DNA from: JAVXNW01 sp036645575
GTDB taxonomy: Bacteria; Bacillota; Clostridia; Christensenellales; Aristaeellaceae
Length of the DNA: 32,296 bases
Assembly: GCA_036645575.1 (NCBI GenBank)
Contig: JAVXNW010000016.1
Coordinates: forward strand, 1 to 32,296
Reading direction: 5' to 3'
The notes beneath the pieces were generated by a model. The model made no database searches. It worked only from the letters and a program-made list of their open reading frames with translations, and was not told the origin of the DNA. The position numbers were made by a program, and so were the translations under genes. Within the stretch, counting starts at the first letter, position 1; the number at the start of each line of letters is the position of its first letter. This document shows, in pieces, positions 1 through 7,687 of the stretch.

Positions 1-204
1 GCCCATCGGCAAAGTCCCTCGAACCTCGTAGCCGATGGGCGAGTAAACCGTCCGGCGAAGCCGCAGGAATGCTCGCAGCGCTAGAACGCTCATAACTAAC
101 TCAAGAGATCGCCCGACCGAACTCGGGCGATCTCGCGTTCTCCCTCTCTCGTTCTCTCTCCCTCTCGTTCCCTCTCTCCCCCGCTTTCGTCGTCCGCCCT
201 TTTG
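1..204. other. Non-coding left edge with stem-loops and a pyrimidine tract
   Basis: No gene is recognised here. Positions 1-10 and 31-40 are a perfect 10-bp inverted repeat (GCCCATCGGC and its complement) with a 20-nt loop. A second, tighter stem-loop lies at 105-134. From about 139 to 186 the plus strand is almost entirely C and T, while the minus strand is purine-rich and carries many GGGAG/GAGAG runs just past the MATE stop codon. The left part may be the 3' end of a transcript entering from outside the window. Confidence 0.5.
105..134. terminator. Stem-loop, possible terminator
   Basis: A 12-bp perfect stem (GAGATCGCCCGA, 105-116, with its complement at 123-134) closes a 6-nt loop. There is no clean T-run on either side. 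On the plus strand it is followed by a long C/T tract, on the minus strand by TTGAGTTAG. It sits about 70 nt past the minus-strand MATE gene and could end that transcript, an upstream plus-strand transcript, or both. Confidence 0.45.
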
Positions 205-1593
205 TCACGTATTCTGCGCAAGCTCCGGCCTTTGCTCGGCGCTGCGCAGTTTTTTATAGACGACGGCAAAGCAGAGTATGTGCACGGCGAGGGTGACTAG
301 CCACGATACGGGGTAGGACATGTAGAGCTCCGGCAGGGTGTGTTGCGCGGCAAATACGGTGTATAGCCACGTAATGCGGATGCCGCACACGCCGAAGAGG
401 GTGACCAGCATGGGCGCCATCGAGTGCCCCATGCCGCGCAGCACGCTTGCGAAGGTGTCCATGAGCCCGCATAGGAAATAGGTGCCGCATAGGATCTCGA
501 GGCGAATCATGCCGTAGGCGACCACCTGCGGGTCGATCGTGTAGATGCCCAGGAGCGTCCTGCCGACCGATATCATGCCCGCGCCCAGCACGAGACCGAT
601 GCCCAGCACCAGCATGGAACACTGGGCGACCACCCTGCCGATGCGGCGGTAGTTCTTGGCGCCCATGTTCTGCCCGGTAAAGGAGAGCGCGGCTTGGCTG
701 ACCGCGTTCATGGTGATGTTGACGAAGCTGTCCAGGTTGCTGGCGGCCGCGTTGCCGGCCATGACCGCAGAGCCAAAAGAATTGACCGAGGACTGGATTA
801 AGACGTTTGATATGGAGAACACGGTCGACTGAATGCCTGCGGGCAGCCCCACGCGCATGATCGCGAGCAGCTTGTCGCGATGAATGCGTAGATCCTTGAT
901 GCGCAGGTGAATGCTGCCATGGGAGCGGCATAGGCAGATGACGACCAGCACCGCGCTCACGACTTGGGAGACCACGGTCGCAATGGCCACGCCCGCGACG
1001 CCCATGCCAAAGGCGATCACCGAGATCAAGTTAAGCACCACATTGACAAAACCCGCGATGGTCAGGTAATACAGCGGCCGACGCGTGTCCCCGACCGCGC
1101 GCAGGATCGCCGCGCCAAAGTTGTAGGTCATCGAGGCGGGCAACCCCAAGAAATAAATTTGCAGGTACAACACCGCCTGATCCATCACGTCGTCCGGGGT
1201 GCCGGTCATGGTGAGCAGCGTGCGCGACATGAGGAAGCCAAAGATGCCCACCACCACGCCCGCAACGCCCGCAACCAAGATGGCAGTGTGCACCGCTTGG
1301 CTTACGTCCTTGTGCTGACCCGCGCCGTAATACCGCGCGATCACCACGCTCGCGCCGATCGATAGCCCGATAAATAGGTTGATCAGCAGGTTGATCAGCG
1401 AGGCGGTCGAGCCGACGGCCGCAAGGGCGGTCGAGCCGGCAAAGCGCCCGACGACCACGATGTCGGCGGCGTTGTAGAGCAATTGCAATACGCCGCTCAA
1501 CATCAGCGGAACCGAAAAGAGCAGCAGCTTTTTAAACAGCGGCCCCTCCGTCATGTCCATTTCATAGTGCCTCTTGATCGCGATGCGTTTCAT
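205..1593 (-). CDS. MATE family multidrug/cation antiporter
   Basis: A 462-residue polytopic membrane protein of the MATE (multi antimicrobial extrusion) family, whose members export organic cations, drugs or metabolites in exchange for Na+ or H+. The sequence shows about twelve hydrophobic segments in two homologous halves (about residues 20-215 and 245-440). The family-type N-terminus has a TEGPLFKKLLLFSVPLM stretch and an LQLLYNAADIVVVGRF segment like that of other MATE proteins. Length is normal for the family. The start at 1593 has a GGGAG about 10 nt upstream. An internal ATG at 1560 (residue 12), preceded by AAGAGG, is an equally possible start and would begin closer to the conserved region. 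The gene is alone, with its own extended -10 promoter and a leader of about 180 nt. The substrate cannot be told from sequence. Confidence 0.93.
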   Translation of the reverse strand: MKRIAIKRHYEMDMTEGPLFKKLLLFSVPLMLSGVLQLLYNAADIVVVGRFAGSTALAAVGSTASLINLLINLFIGLSIGASVVIARYYGAGQHKDVSQAVHTAILVAGVAGVVVGIFGFLMSRTLLTMTGTPDDVMDQAVLYLQIYFLGLPASMTYNFGAAILRAVGDTRRPLYYLTIAGFVNVVLNLISVIAFGMGVAGVAIATVVSQVVSAVLVVICLCRSHGSIHLRIKDLRIHRDKLLAIMRVGLPAGIQSTVFSISNVLIQSSVNSFGSAVMAGNAAASNLDSFVNITMNAVSQAALSFTGQNMGAKNYRRIGRVVAQCSMLVLGIGLVLGAGMISVGRTLLGIYTIDPQVVAYGMIRLEILCGTYFLCGLMDTFASVLRGMGHSMAPMLVTLFGVCGIRITWLYTVFAAQHTLPELYMSYPVSWLVTLAVHILCFAVVYKKLRSAEQRPELAQNT

Positions 1594-1775
1594 GTGTGAA
1601 TAACTCCCATTTGCCCGAGCCTGCGTCCATTGACCGGTCAGGCGTAATCCCTTGATTCATGTGGCAAGCGCCAAAATAGCCGCTTCGAGGCCCCTATCCG
1701 CGCCATGTCGTTAGAAAAATCCGCCTAACCTCAACATGGCAGCCGAAGCAAAAGCCCTTCTGCCACCGCAAGCAT
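1594..1775 (-). promoter_or_regulatory. Long structured 5' leader of the MATE gene
   Basis: About 180 nt separate the likely transcription start (near 1775) from the MATE start codon. The leader holds a stem-loop between 1702 and 1740, in which GCCATGT pairs with ACATGGC and inner GTTAG/CTAAC arms enclose a U-rich loop. A 10-bp palindrome TGACCGGTCA lies at 1631-1640. I could not match it to a riboswitch class I know, including guanidine, SAM, THF and preQ1. It could be an unrecognised regulatory leader or simply untranslated sequence. Confidence 0.4.
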
Positions 1776-1781
1776 GGATTG

Positions 1782-1790
1782 ATTATAGCA
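1782..1790 (-). promoter_or_regulatory. Extended -10 promoter for the MATE gene
   Basis: On the minus strand TGC precedes TATAAT (1787 down to 1782), an extended -10 element. The -35 region at the proper distance (TATACA around 1810-1805) is weak, as is common with extended -10 promoters. The predicted start is near 1775. Confidence 0.6.
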
Positions 1791-1850
1791 GATTCGCGCG
1801 CACTTGTATATCGATCAGGGTGAATTTTCATGTCGCGCGCAAACGCGCTG

Positions 1851-1882
1851 AAAAATCGCCCCCGCCGCTATCGGCGGCAGGG
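1851..1882 (-). terminator. Rho-independent terminator of the Ig-like protein gene
   Basis: On the minus strand a 9-bp GC-rich stem (CCCTGCCGC pairing with GCGGCGGGG, one G-U pair, 1882-1860) with a 5-nt loop is followed by GCGATTTTT, the T-run being at 1855-1851. It lies about 65 nt past the stop codon of the Ig-like protein gene. Confidence 0.8.
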
Positions 1883-1946
1883 ACGATTGGAACGACGATC
1901 GGTTGAGACCAACCGCCCTATTCAGCCAAAAGGCCGCATGGGGGAT

Positions 1947-2705
1947 CTAGCCTACGGGCGTCGGGGGCGTGGTCGTCGGCGCGGGTGTTCCAGTCGGCGC
2001 GGGCGTCCCAGTCGGCGCGGGCGTCTCGGTCGGCACAGGCGCCATCGTCGGCGCGGGCGTCGCGGTCGGCAGCGGCGCGTCCTTGGGGAGCACGGTCACG
2101 ACGCAGGTCGCAAACGCCTTCTTGTTCTTGGCGCTGCGGCAGGTGATGGTGGTCGTGCCGACCTTCTTGGCGGTGATCAACCCTTTTTTGCCGACGCGGG
2201 CGATGGCGGCCTTCTTGCTCGTGTACTTGACGGCCTGACTGCCCGAGGCGATCGTGACGGTGGGGATGAGCTGGAAGGTCTCGCCCTTGCGCAGCGTGAT
2301 CTTGGTCTCGTTAAGCGTCACCTTGGGGGCGACCACGTGGAAGGTGACGACGAGCGGCTTGACGGTCGGGTCAACTGCGGCGTCATCTGTGATCGAGACG
2401 ATGGTAAGCGCCTGCGTGCCCTCTTTGAGTCCGGTCACGCGAATGCGGTTGCCCGCCAAGGCTTCCTTCTTGATGCAGGCATCTTCCGGAATCTTTCCGA
2501 GCGCAACTTTGTCTTTTTTGCCGTCGTTGAACCTGCGCACCACTTGGAAGGTGTACTTTTCGCCCACATTGAGCGTGATCTCCGTCTTGTCGGGCTTGGC
2601 GACCAGCTCCGTGGTCTTCTTGGGTTGCGCCGCGATGGCGGGGATGGCCGTCAGCACCAGCATGATCGCCAGCAGCAGCACGGCAACGCGTTTGATTCCG
2701 TTCAT
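1947..2705 (-). CDS. Secreted protein with bacterial Ig-like (BIG2) domain and Pro/Thr tail
   Basis: A 252-residue exported protein. Residues 1-26 are a Sec signal peptide (basic start, hydrophobic core, AIAA before the probable cleavage site). Residues 30-125 look like a divergent Ig-like beta domain. Residues 127-207 are a clearer BIG2-type domain (KITLRKGETFQL, then an IARVGKKGLITAKKVGTTTIT stretch of the usual BIG2 pattern, written here only in part: GLITAKKVGTTTIT). The last 40 residues are a Pro/Thr/Ala linker of TPAPTG repeats, encoded by an 18-bp tandem repeat. The protein ends without LPXTG, SLH or transmembrane anchor, so it is released or held by an unknown contact. BIG2 domains usually serve in adhesion or as structural modules. 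AAGGGAG lies 9 nt before the ATG. It stands alone between glgP and a good terminator. The function is unknown. Confidence 0.82.
   Translation of the reverse strand: MNGIKRVAVLLLAIMLVLTAIPAIAAQPKKTTELVAKPDKTEITLNVGEKYTFQVVRRFNDGKKDKVALGKIPEDACIKKEALAGNRIRVTGLKEGTQALTIVSITDDAAVDPTVKPLVVTFHVVAPKVTLNETKITLRKGETFQLIPTVTIASGSQAVKYTSKKAAIARVGKKGLITAKKVGTTTITCRSAKNKKAFATCVVTVLPKDAPLPTATPAPTMAPVPTETPAPTGTPAPTGTPAPTTTPPTPVG
1975..2077. repeat. 18-bp tandem repeat in coding sequence
   Basis: Five full and one partial copies of an 18-bp unit beginning GTCGGCGCGGGCGTC (plus strand) lie head to tail at 1975, 1993, 2011, 2029, 2047 and 2065. Units 1-3 are almost identical and units 4-6 have diverged. They encode the Pro/Thr tail of the Ig-like protein on the minus strand. 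Being in-frame and near identical, copy number could vary between strains. Confidence 0.85.
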
Positions 2706-2745
2706 GGTTGTATTCTCCCTTTTGATGTCTATTTATGACGCAGCG

Positions 2746-2772
2746 GACAAAAGTGCCTGACGCGCTTTTGTC
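2746..2772 (-). terminator. Stem-loop after glgP
   Basis: An 11-bp inverted repeat (GACAAAAGTGC at 2746-2756 against GCGCTTTTGTC at 2762-2772, one wobble) with a 5-nt loop lies about 40 nt past the glgP stop. The T-run is inside the stem rather than after it, so it may be a weak terminator or a processing site ahead of the Ig-like protein gene. Confidence 0.4.
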
Positions 2773-2813
2773 GCCCTATCATCGATGGTAACCCGCGTTC
2801 AACGCCGCCCGCA

Positions 2814-5141
2814 TCATAGCCGCCAGATGTCCCGCGCGTAATCGGCCAGTGCGCGATCGGAGGAGAACTTGCCCGCGCCCGCAATGTTGTAAAGCGCCAT
2901 TTGGGCAAAGGCGGCCTTGTCCGCGTAGGCGCGATTGGCGCAAAGGCGCGCGGCGTAGTACGCTTCAAAGTCCTTGAGGACAAAGTAGTGGTCGGGCGCG
3001 TGCCAGCTCGCGCCGTCCAGCAGCGCCCCATGCAGTTCCGCGAGCGCGCCGTCCGAATCTTCAAACGTTCCGTCAATCAGCGCGTCCAGCGCCCCGCGCA
3101 ACCGCGCGTCGGCCTCGTAGAGCGCGCGCGGGTTGTAATCGCCCTTGATCTGCTTCAGCTCCTCCACGGTCGCGCCGAAGATGAAGTTGTTCTCGCGACC
3201 CGCCTGCTCGACGATCTCGACGTTCGCGCCGTCCATCGTGCCCAGCGTCAGCGCGCCGTTTAGCATGAGCTTCATGTTGCCGGTGCCGCTTGCCTCGGTG
3301 CCCGCCGGGGATATCTGCTCGGATAGGTCGGCCGCCGGAATGATCTTCTCGGCGTAGGAGCAGTTGTAGTCTGCGACAAAGACCACCTTGAGCTTTTCCG
3401 ACACCGCGTCGTCGGCGTTGATGACCGCGGCCATCTGGTTGATCAGGCGAATGATCGCCTTGGCGCGCGCGTAGCCCGGCGCGGCTTTCGCGCCAAAGAG
3501 GCAGGCCATGGGCTGAAAGTCCGTGAGCGCGCCCGATTTGAGCTCGCGGTAGATCGCCCAGATGCACAGCGCGTTCATCAGCTGGCGCTTGTACTCGTGC
3601 AGGCGCTTGACCTGCACATCAAAGAGGAAGTGCTCCGGCAGCACAACGCCCTCTTGCCGCTCGATGTAATCGGCCAGTTGACGCTTTTTTTGCTGCTTGA
3701 CCGCGAGAAAACGCGCGGCCAGTTCCCCATCGATCATCGGCTTAAGCTCCGAAAGCTGGTCGAGGTTTCTCAGGAATCCATCGCCCAATCGCTCGGTCAG
3801 AAGGCTCGTGAGTTCGGGGTTGCACAGCCCCAGCCAGCGCCGCTGGGTGACGCCGTTGGTGACGTTTGTGAAGCGGTCGGGGTACGCCTCATGCCACTCG
3901 CGAAAGACGTCGGACTTCAGGATCTCGGAGTGAATGCGCGCCACGCCGTTGACCTTGTGGCACGCGTAGACCGAAAGCTCCGCCATGTGGACGCGCCCGT
4001 CGCGCACGACCGATAGGCCGCGCCGCTCGCTTTTCAGGCGCGCGTCGATCTTGCGGATGACCGGAACCAGTTCGGGCACGACCGCGCGCAGAAGCGACTC
4101 GTCCCACACCTCAAGCGCCTCGCGCATGACGGTGTGGTTGGTGTAGCTAAAGGTTAAGTGGGCTATGTCGAAGGCGTCGTCAAAGCGCACGCCGTCTTCC
4201 ATCAGTAGCCGGATCAGCTCGGGAATCGCCATCACCGGATGGGTGTCATTTAGTTGGACGGCGTACTGGCTGGAAAAGTTTCCATAATCGCGCCCAAATT
4301 GCGCGCGGTAGGTGCGCAGCATGTCCTGCATGGAGGCGCTCGAGAGCACATATTGCTGTTTGATGCGCATGAGCTTGCCCGCGCGCATCGTGTCGTTGGG
4401 GTAGAGCAGCTTCACGATGTCCTCGCAGCGGTTTTTGTCGGCGCAGGCGCGCGCGTATTGTTGGTCGTTAAATTTTTCAAAATCGATCTCATGGAGGCTT
4501 TCGGTCTGCCAAAGCCTGAGCGTGCCGACGACCTGCGTGCGATAGCCCAATACCGGCATATCGTAGGGCACGGCGCGCACGGAAAAGCCCTTGAAGGGCA
4601 CGATCACGCTCAACTCGTCCCGGCGCACGCTCCACGGATCGCCCTGCCGCGTCCAGTCGTCGGGCTGTTCGCATTGGCGATTGTCCTTAAAGCGCTGGCG
4701 AAAGAGGCCGAATTTGTAGCGCAGGCCGTAGCCGGTCAAGGGAATGTCGCACGTCGCGGCGCTGTCCAGATAGCAGGCGGCAAGGCGACCCAAGCCGCCG
4801 TTTCCGAGCGCCGCGTCCTCGATGTCCTCGAGGTCGGCAAGGCACGCGCCCTTTGCCGCGAGCAATTCATCTACCTTTTCAAGCGCGCCCGCGCAGTAGA
4901 GGTTGTTGTAGACCTGCCGGCCGATCAGGTATTCGGCGGACAGGTAGCTCGCTTGGCGCTTGCCCGCGCGGTCTTCCTCGGTCTTTTGCCAGTCGGGCGC
5001 AATGGCCAGCATCAGCGCCTGCCCGAGCGCCATGTGCAATTGCTCGGGACGCGCGTCCGCAAGGCTTATGCGGTGCTCCGAGCGCAGTATCTGCTCAGTC
5101 AGGGACAGGAGGTTCTCGCACGCGGCTTGTCGCACGCTCAT
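2814..5141 (-). CDS. glgP: Glycogen/maltodextrin phosphorylase
   Basis: A 775-residue GT35 alpha-glucan phosphorylase, which splits terminal alpha-1,4 glucose from glycogen or maltodextrin with phosphate to give glucose 1-phosphate in the cytoplasm. The pyridoxal phosphate signature EASGTGNMKLMLNG is at residues 617-630, with the Schiff-base lysine at K624. Family blocks EDAALGNGGLGRLAACYLDS, QLNDTHP and KRLHEYKRQ are present in order. Length is slightly below the usual 800-830. The reading frame stays open upstream to 5480, but that part has no family similarity and lies over malQ. The start used here, ATG at 5141, overlaps the malQ stop in ATGA, which indicates translational coupling. Together with malQ it forms a standard glucan degradation pair. 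Glycogen and maltodextrin phosphorylases cannot be separated by eye. Confidence 0.95.
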   Translation of the reverse strand: MSVRQAACENLLSLTEQILRSEHRISLADARPEQLHMALGQALMLAIAPDWQKTEEDRAGKRQASYLSAEYLIGRQVYNNLYCAGALEKVDELLAAKGACLADLEDIEDAALGNGGLGRLAACYLDSAATCDIPLTGYGLRYKFGLFRQRFKDNRQCEQPDDWTRQGDPWSVRRDELSVIVPFKGFSVRAVPYDMPVLGYRTQVVGTLRLWQTESLHEIDFEKFNDQQYARACADKNRCEDIVKLLYPNDTMRAGKLMRIKQQYVLSSASMQDMLRTYRAQFGRDYGNFSSQYAVQLNDTHPVMAIPELIRLLMEDGVRFDDAFDIAHLTFSYTNHTVMREALEVWDESLLRAVVPELVPVIRKIDARLKSERRGLSVVRDGRVHMAELSVYACHKVNGVARIHSEILKSDVFREWHEAYPDRFTNVTNGVTQRRWLGLCNPELTSLLTERLGDGFLRNLDQLSELKPMIDGELAARFLAVKQQKKRQLADYIERQEGVVLPEHFLFDVQVKRLHEYKRQLMNALCIWAIYRELKSGALTDFQPMACLFGAKAAPGYARAKAIIRLINQMAAVINADDAVSEKLKVVFVADYNCSYAEKIIPAADLSEQISPAGTEASGTGNMKLMLNGALTLGTMDGANVEIVEQAGRENNFIFGATVEELKQIKGDYNPRALYEADARLRGALDALIDGTFEDSDGALAELHGALLDGASWHAPDHYFVLKDFEAYYAARLCANRAYADKAAFAQMALYNIAGAGKFSSDRALADYARDIWRL

Positions 5142-6622
5142 TTGTCCACGCCCCTCTCGGCCTCGCACGTGAGCGCGCGGATGCGCTCGGCAAGGGCTTC
5201 GTTTAACATCCCGGGCTGCATGCGCCATCGCCAGTTCTGGCCGCCGACGGTTCCGGGCGTGTTCATGCGCGCCGCGCCGGAAAGGCCCAAGTAGTCCTGC
5301 ATCGGAACGACGGCGATAAAGGCACGGCTGGTGAGCACGCAGCGGATCATGGCGTCCGGCGCGTCCTCGTCCGGGGCCAGTTCGAGCGCCTTCATGAGGT
5401 TTTTGCGCTCGTCGGGGCTTGCGCCCTCGTACCACTCGCGGGTGGTGGCGTTGTCGTGGGTGCCGGTGTAGTAGGCGCAATGCTTTTTCACGTTGGCGGG
5501 CAGGTCTTGGTTTTTCATGTTGGTGCCAAAGGCGAACTGCAAGACGTGCATGCCGGGATATCCGCAGAACTTGAGCAAATCCTTGACGCGCGGCCCTGTG
5601 ACGCCCAAGTCCTCGGCGATGATCTCAAGCTCGGGAAGCGCCTGCTTGATCACGCGAAAGAGCGACTTGCCCGGCCCCTTTTTCCATTTTCCGATGCGCG
5701 CGTTGGGCGCGCCTGAAGGGATCGCGTAGTAGTTGGCAAAGCCGATAAAGTGATCGATGCGCACCATATCGAAGCGATCGGCGACGGCGCGCATCCGCTC
5801 GAGCCACCACGCGTAGTCGGTCTTCTTGTTTGCGCGCCAGTCGTAGCAGGGATTGCCCCACAGCTGACCGTCGGCGGTAAAGTAATCGGGCGGCACGCCG
5901 GCCACCTTGAGCGGGCGGCGCTCCTCGTCCAGCTTAAATAGCTCCGGGTTGGCCCACGTGTCGGCGGAATCTTCCGCGACGTAGATGGGCAGATCGCCCA
6001 GCAAACTGACGCCATTCATGCGGCAATAGAAGTGCAGCTTTTCCCACTGGCGGGAGAAGAGGTACTGCACGAAGGCGTGGTAATTTACGCGCGGCGCGAG
6101 CAGCTCGCGGTAGTGCTTGAGCGCGTCTTCCTCGCGCATGCGAATGGCGCGGTCGGGCCATTCCATCCACTTGACAAAGTCAAAATGCTCGCGCAGCGCC
6201 TCAAAGAGCGCATAGTCGTCAAGCCACGAATTGGCGCGGCGAAACGCCTCGATTTCAGGCGCCAGTTTTTCATAGGACAGCTCATAGGCGCGCGCCAACA
6301 GGCGCGTCTTTTCCTGCTTGACGGCGTCAAAGTCCACCTGCGCGCTCGCGGGGGCGGGTGTGCTCGGGAGATCCAGCAAGCCCTCGTCGCGCAGGCGTTG
6401 CGCGTCGATCAGGAGCGGATTGCCCGCAAAGGTGGAGCTGCTCTGGTAGGGCGATTCGCCGTATCCGGTCGGGCCAATGGGCAGCATCTGCCAGATGGCC
6501 GTATTGGTCTTCTTCAAAAAATCCACAAACGCGTAAGCGCCGCTGCCCAGCGTCCCAATTCCCTCTTGCGAAGGAAGTGAGGTCATGTGCATCAAAATGC
6601 CACTGCGACGTCCGTTCTTCAT
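5138..6622 (-). CDS. malQ: 4-alpha-glucanotransferase (amylomaltase)
   Basis: A 494-residue GH77 amylomaltase, which transfers alpha-1,4 glucan segments between maltodextrins and so feeds substrates of suitable length to glycogen phosphorylase. The N-terminus has the family pattern RRSGILMHMTSLPS and GYGESPYQ. The three catalytic acids fit D290 in MVRIDHFIGF (nucleophile), E337 in IIAEDLG (acid/base) and D390 in TGTHDN (transition-state stabiliser). Length is typical. It is the first gene of a malQ-glgP pair, has its own near-consensus promoter at 6653-6681 and a strong GAGGGGAGG ribosome site. The stop overlaps the glgP start by 4 nt. Confidence 0.96.
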   Translation of the reverse strand: MKNGRRSGILMHMTSLPSQEGIGTLGSGAYAFVDFLKKTNTAIWQMLPIGPTGYGESPYQSSSTFAGNPLLIDAQRLRDEGLLDLPSTPAPASAQVDFDAVKQEKTRLLARAYELSYEKLAPEIEAFRRANSWLDDYALFEALREHFDFVKWMEWPDRAIRMREEDALKHYRELLAPRVNYHAFVQYLFSRQWEKLHFYCRMNGVSLLGDLPIYVAEDSADTWANPELFKLDEERRPLKVAGVPPDYFTADGQLWGNPCYDWRANKKTDYAWWLERMRAVADRFDMVRIDHFIGFANYYAIPSGAPNARIGKWKKGPGKSLFRVIKQALPELEIIAEDLGVTGPRVKDLLKFCGYPGMHVLQFAFGTNMKNQDLPANVKKHCAYYTGTHDNATTREWYEGASPDERKNLMKALELAPDEDAPDAMIRCVLTSRAFIAVVPMQDYLGLSGAARMNTPGTVGGQNWRWRMQPGMLNEALAERIRALTCEAERGVDK

Positions 6623-6652
6623 ATAGACGCGCCTCCCCTCTTGCTGGTTAGA

Positions 6653-6681
6653 AGTATACCGTTTTCCCTAAATATTGTCAA
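6653..6681 (-). promoter_or_regulatory. Sigma-A promoter of malQ-glgP
   Basis: On the minus strand TTGACA (6681-6676), a 17-nt spacer and TATACT (6658-6653). The predicted start is near 6646, giving a leader of only about 24 nt carrying the malQ ribosome site. It lies between the metA stop and malQ, so malQ-glgP is transcribed apart from metY-metA. Confidence 0.88.
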
Positions 6682-6712
6682 TCGCGCAGATCCGGGGGGC
6701 GGAAAAGCCCGC

Positions 6713-7684
6713 CTATCCCTCGCTGTTCACGCCCTCGTCCGCCGCGCAGGAGGTGGTTTGGTAGGTGTAGTCGATGGTTCGGATGTCGTAGGGGGTGGTC
6801 TGGTAGACGAAGTAGTTGAGCCAATTGGAGAAAAGGAGGTTGGCGTGTCCGCGCCATGTGACGCGCGGGGTGCGGGTGTCGTCGTCCTCGGGGAAATAGT
6901 TGAGGGGCACGTCGATGGGCAGGCCCGCGGCCTTGTCGCGCTCGTACTCCCGTTTGAGCGTGTCGGTGTCGTACTCGGCGTGGCCGGTGATGAATATCTG
7001 GCGGCCCTTGTCGGTCGCCATGGCGTAGACGCCCGCCTCGGCGGAGGACGCGAGCACCTTGAGCCCCGGCACGCGGTTGATGTCCGCGCGAAGGACGGTG
7101 GTGTGGCGCGAGTGCGGCGCCATGAATACATCGTCAAAGCCGCGCAGCAGCATGGCGCTTCGCCGCTCGACGACGTGCGGGTATACGCCAAAGAGCTTGC
7201 GCGCAAGGGGCAGCTTCTGAACGCCGAAGTGGTGATACAGCCCGGCCTGCGCGCCCCAGCAGATGTGCAGGGTGGAGTGGACGTGGCTCTTTGTCCAGTC
7301 CATGATCTCGCACAGCTCGTCCCAGTAGTCCACCTGTTCAAAGGGCATCTGCTCGACGGGCGCGCCGGTGATGACCATGCCGTCAAACTTTTCATCGCGC
7401 ACATCCTCAAGCGTCTTGTAGAAGGCGAGCATGTGCTCCTGCGCGGTGTTCTTGCTCTCGTGGGAGCCTGTCTGCAAAAGCGTCAGCTCCACCTGCAAGG
7501 AGGTGTTTCCGAGCAAGCGCGCAAATTGGGTCTCGGTGGTCACCTTGGTGGGCATTAAATTGAGCAGCGCAATGCGCAGCGGACGAATGTCCTGCGTCAT
7601 GGCGCGCGTCTCGGTGATCACAAAGATGTTTTCGCCCAGCAACGTCTTGGTTGCCGGAAGGTCGTTGGGAATCCGAATTGGCAT
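6713..7684 (-). CDS. metA: Homoserine O-acetyltransferase (MetA family)
   Basis: A 323-residue MetA-family homoserine acyltransferase, which activates homoserine for methionine synthesis. The catalytic cysteine is C142 in HICWGAQ, and the His-Glu pair is H235 and E237 in TGHAEYD. In this family residue 111 sets the acyl donor: Gly gives succinyl-CoA (E. coli), Glu gives acetyl-CoA (Bacillus cereus type). Here TGAPVEQMPF has Glu at position 111, so acetyl-CoA is expected and the product should be O-acetylhomoserine. That is the substrate of the enzyme encoded just upstream, metY, only 3 nt away. The start ATG at 7684 fits the family N-terminus MPIRIPNDLPA. The two genes form one operon. Confidence 0.96.
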   Translation of the reverse strand: MPIRIPNDLPATKTLLGENIFVITETRAMTQDIRPLRIALLNLMPTKVTTETQFARLLGNTSLQVELTLLQTGSHESKNTAQEHMLAFYKTLEDVRDEKFDGMVITGAPVEQMPFEQVDYWDELCEIMDWTKSHVHSTLHICWGAQAGLYHHFGVQKLPLARKLFGVYPHVVERRSAMLLRGFDDVFMAPHSRHTTVLRADINRVPGLKVLASSAEAGVYAMATDKGRQIFITGHAEYDTDTLKREYERDKAAGLPIDVPLNYFPEDDDTRTPRVTWRGHANLLFSNWLNYFVYQTTPYDIRTIDYTYQTTSCAADEGVNSEG

Positions 7685-7687
7685 GGT

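Noticed and set aside
1..40. tRNA-like end with a GGTTCGA stretch on the minus strand
   Set aside because: The arms around it form a plain 10-bp hairpin, and no acceptor, anticodon or D-arm can be drawn.
1975..2077. CRISPR array
   Set aside because: The 18-bp units are contiguous without spacers and lie in frame inside a coding sequence.
1830..2738. A 302-codon plus-strand open frame over the Ig-like gene
   Set aside because: Arg/Gly-rich translation produced by the 18-bp repeats; it also runs over the terminator of the real gene.
4254..5294. A 346-codon plus-strand open frame opposite glgP
   Set aside because: Low-complexity translation, no ribosome site, and the opposite strand carries a complete phosphorylase.
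5142..5480. N-terminal extension of glgP
   Set aside because: The extra 113 residues are Arg/His-rich, unlike any phosphorylase, and lie inside malQ. The ATGA overlap gives a better start.
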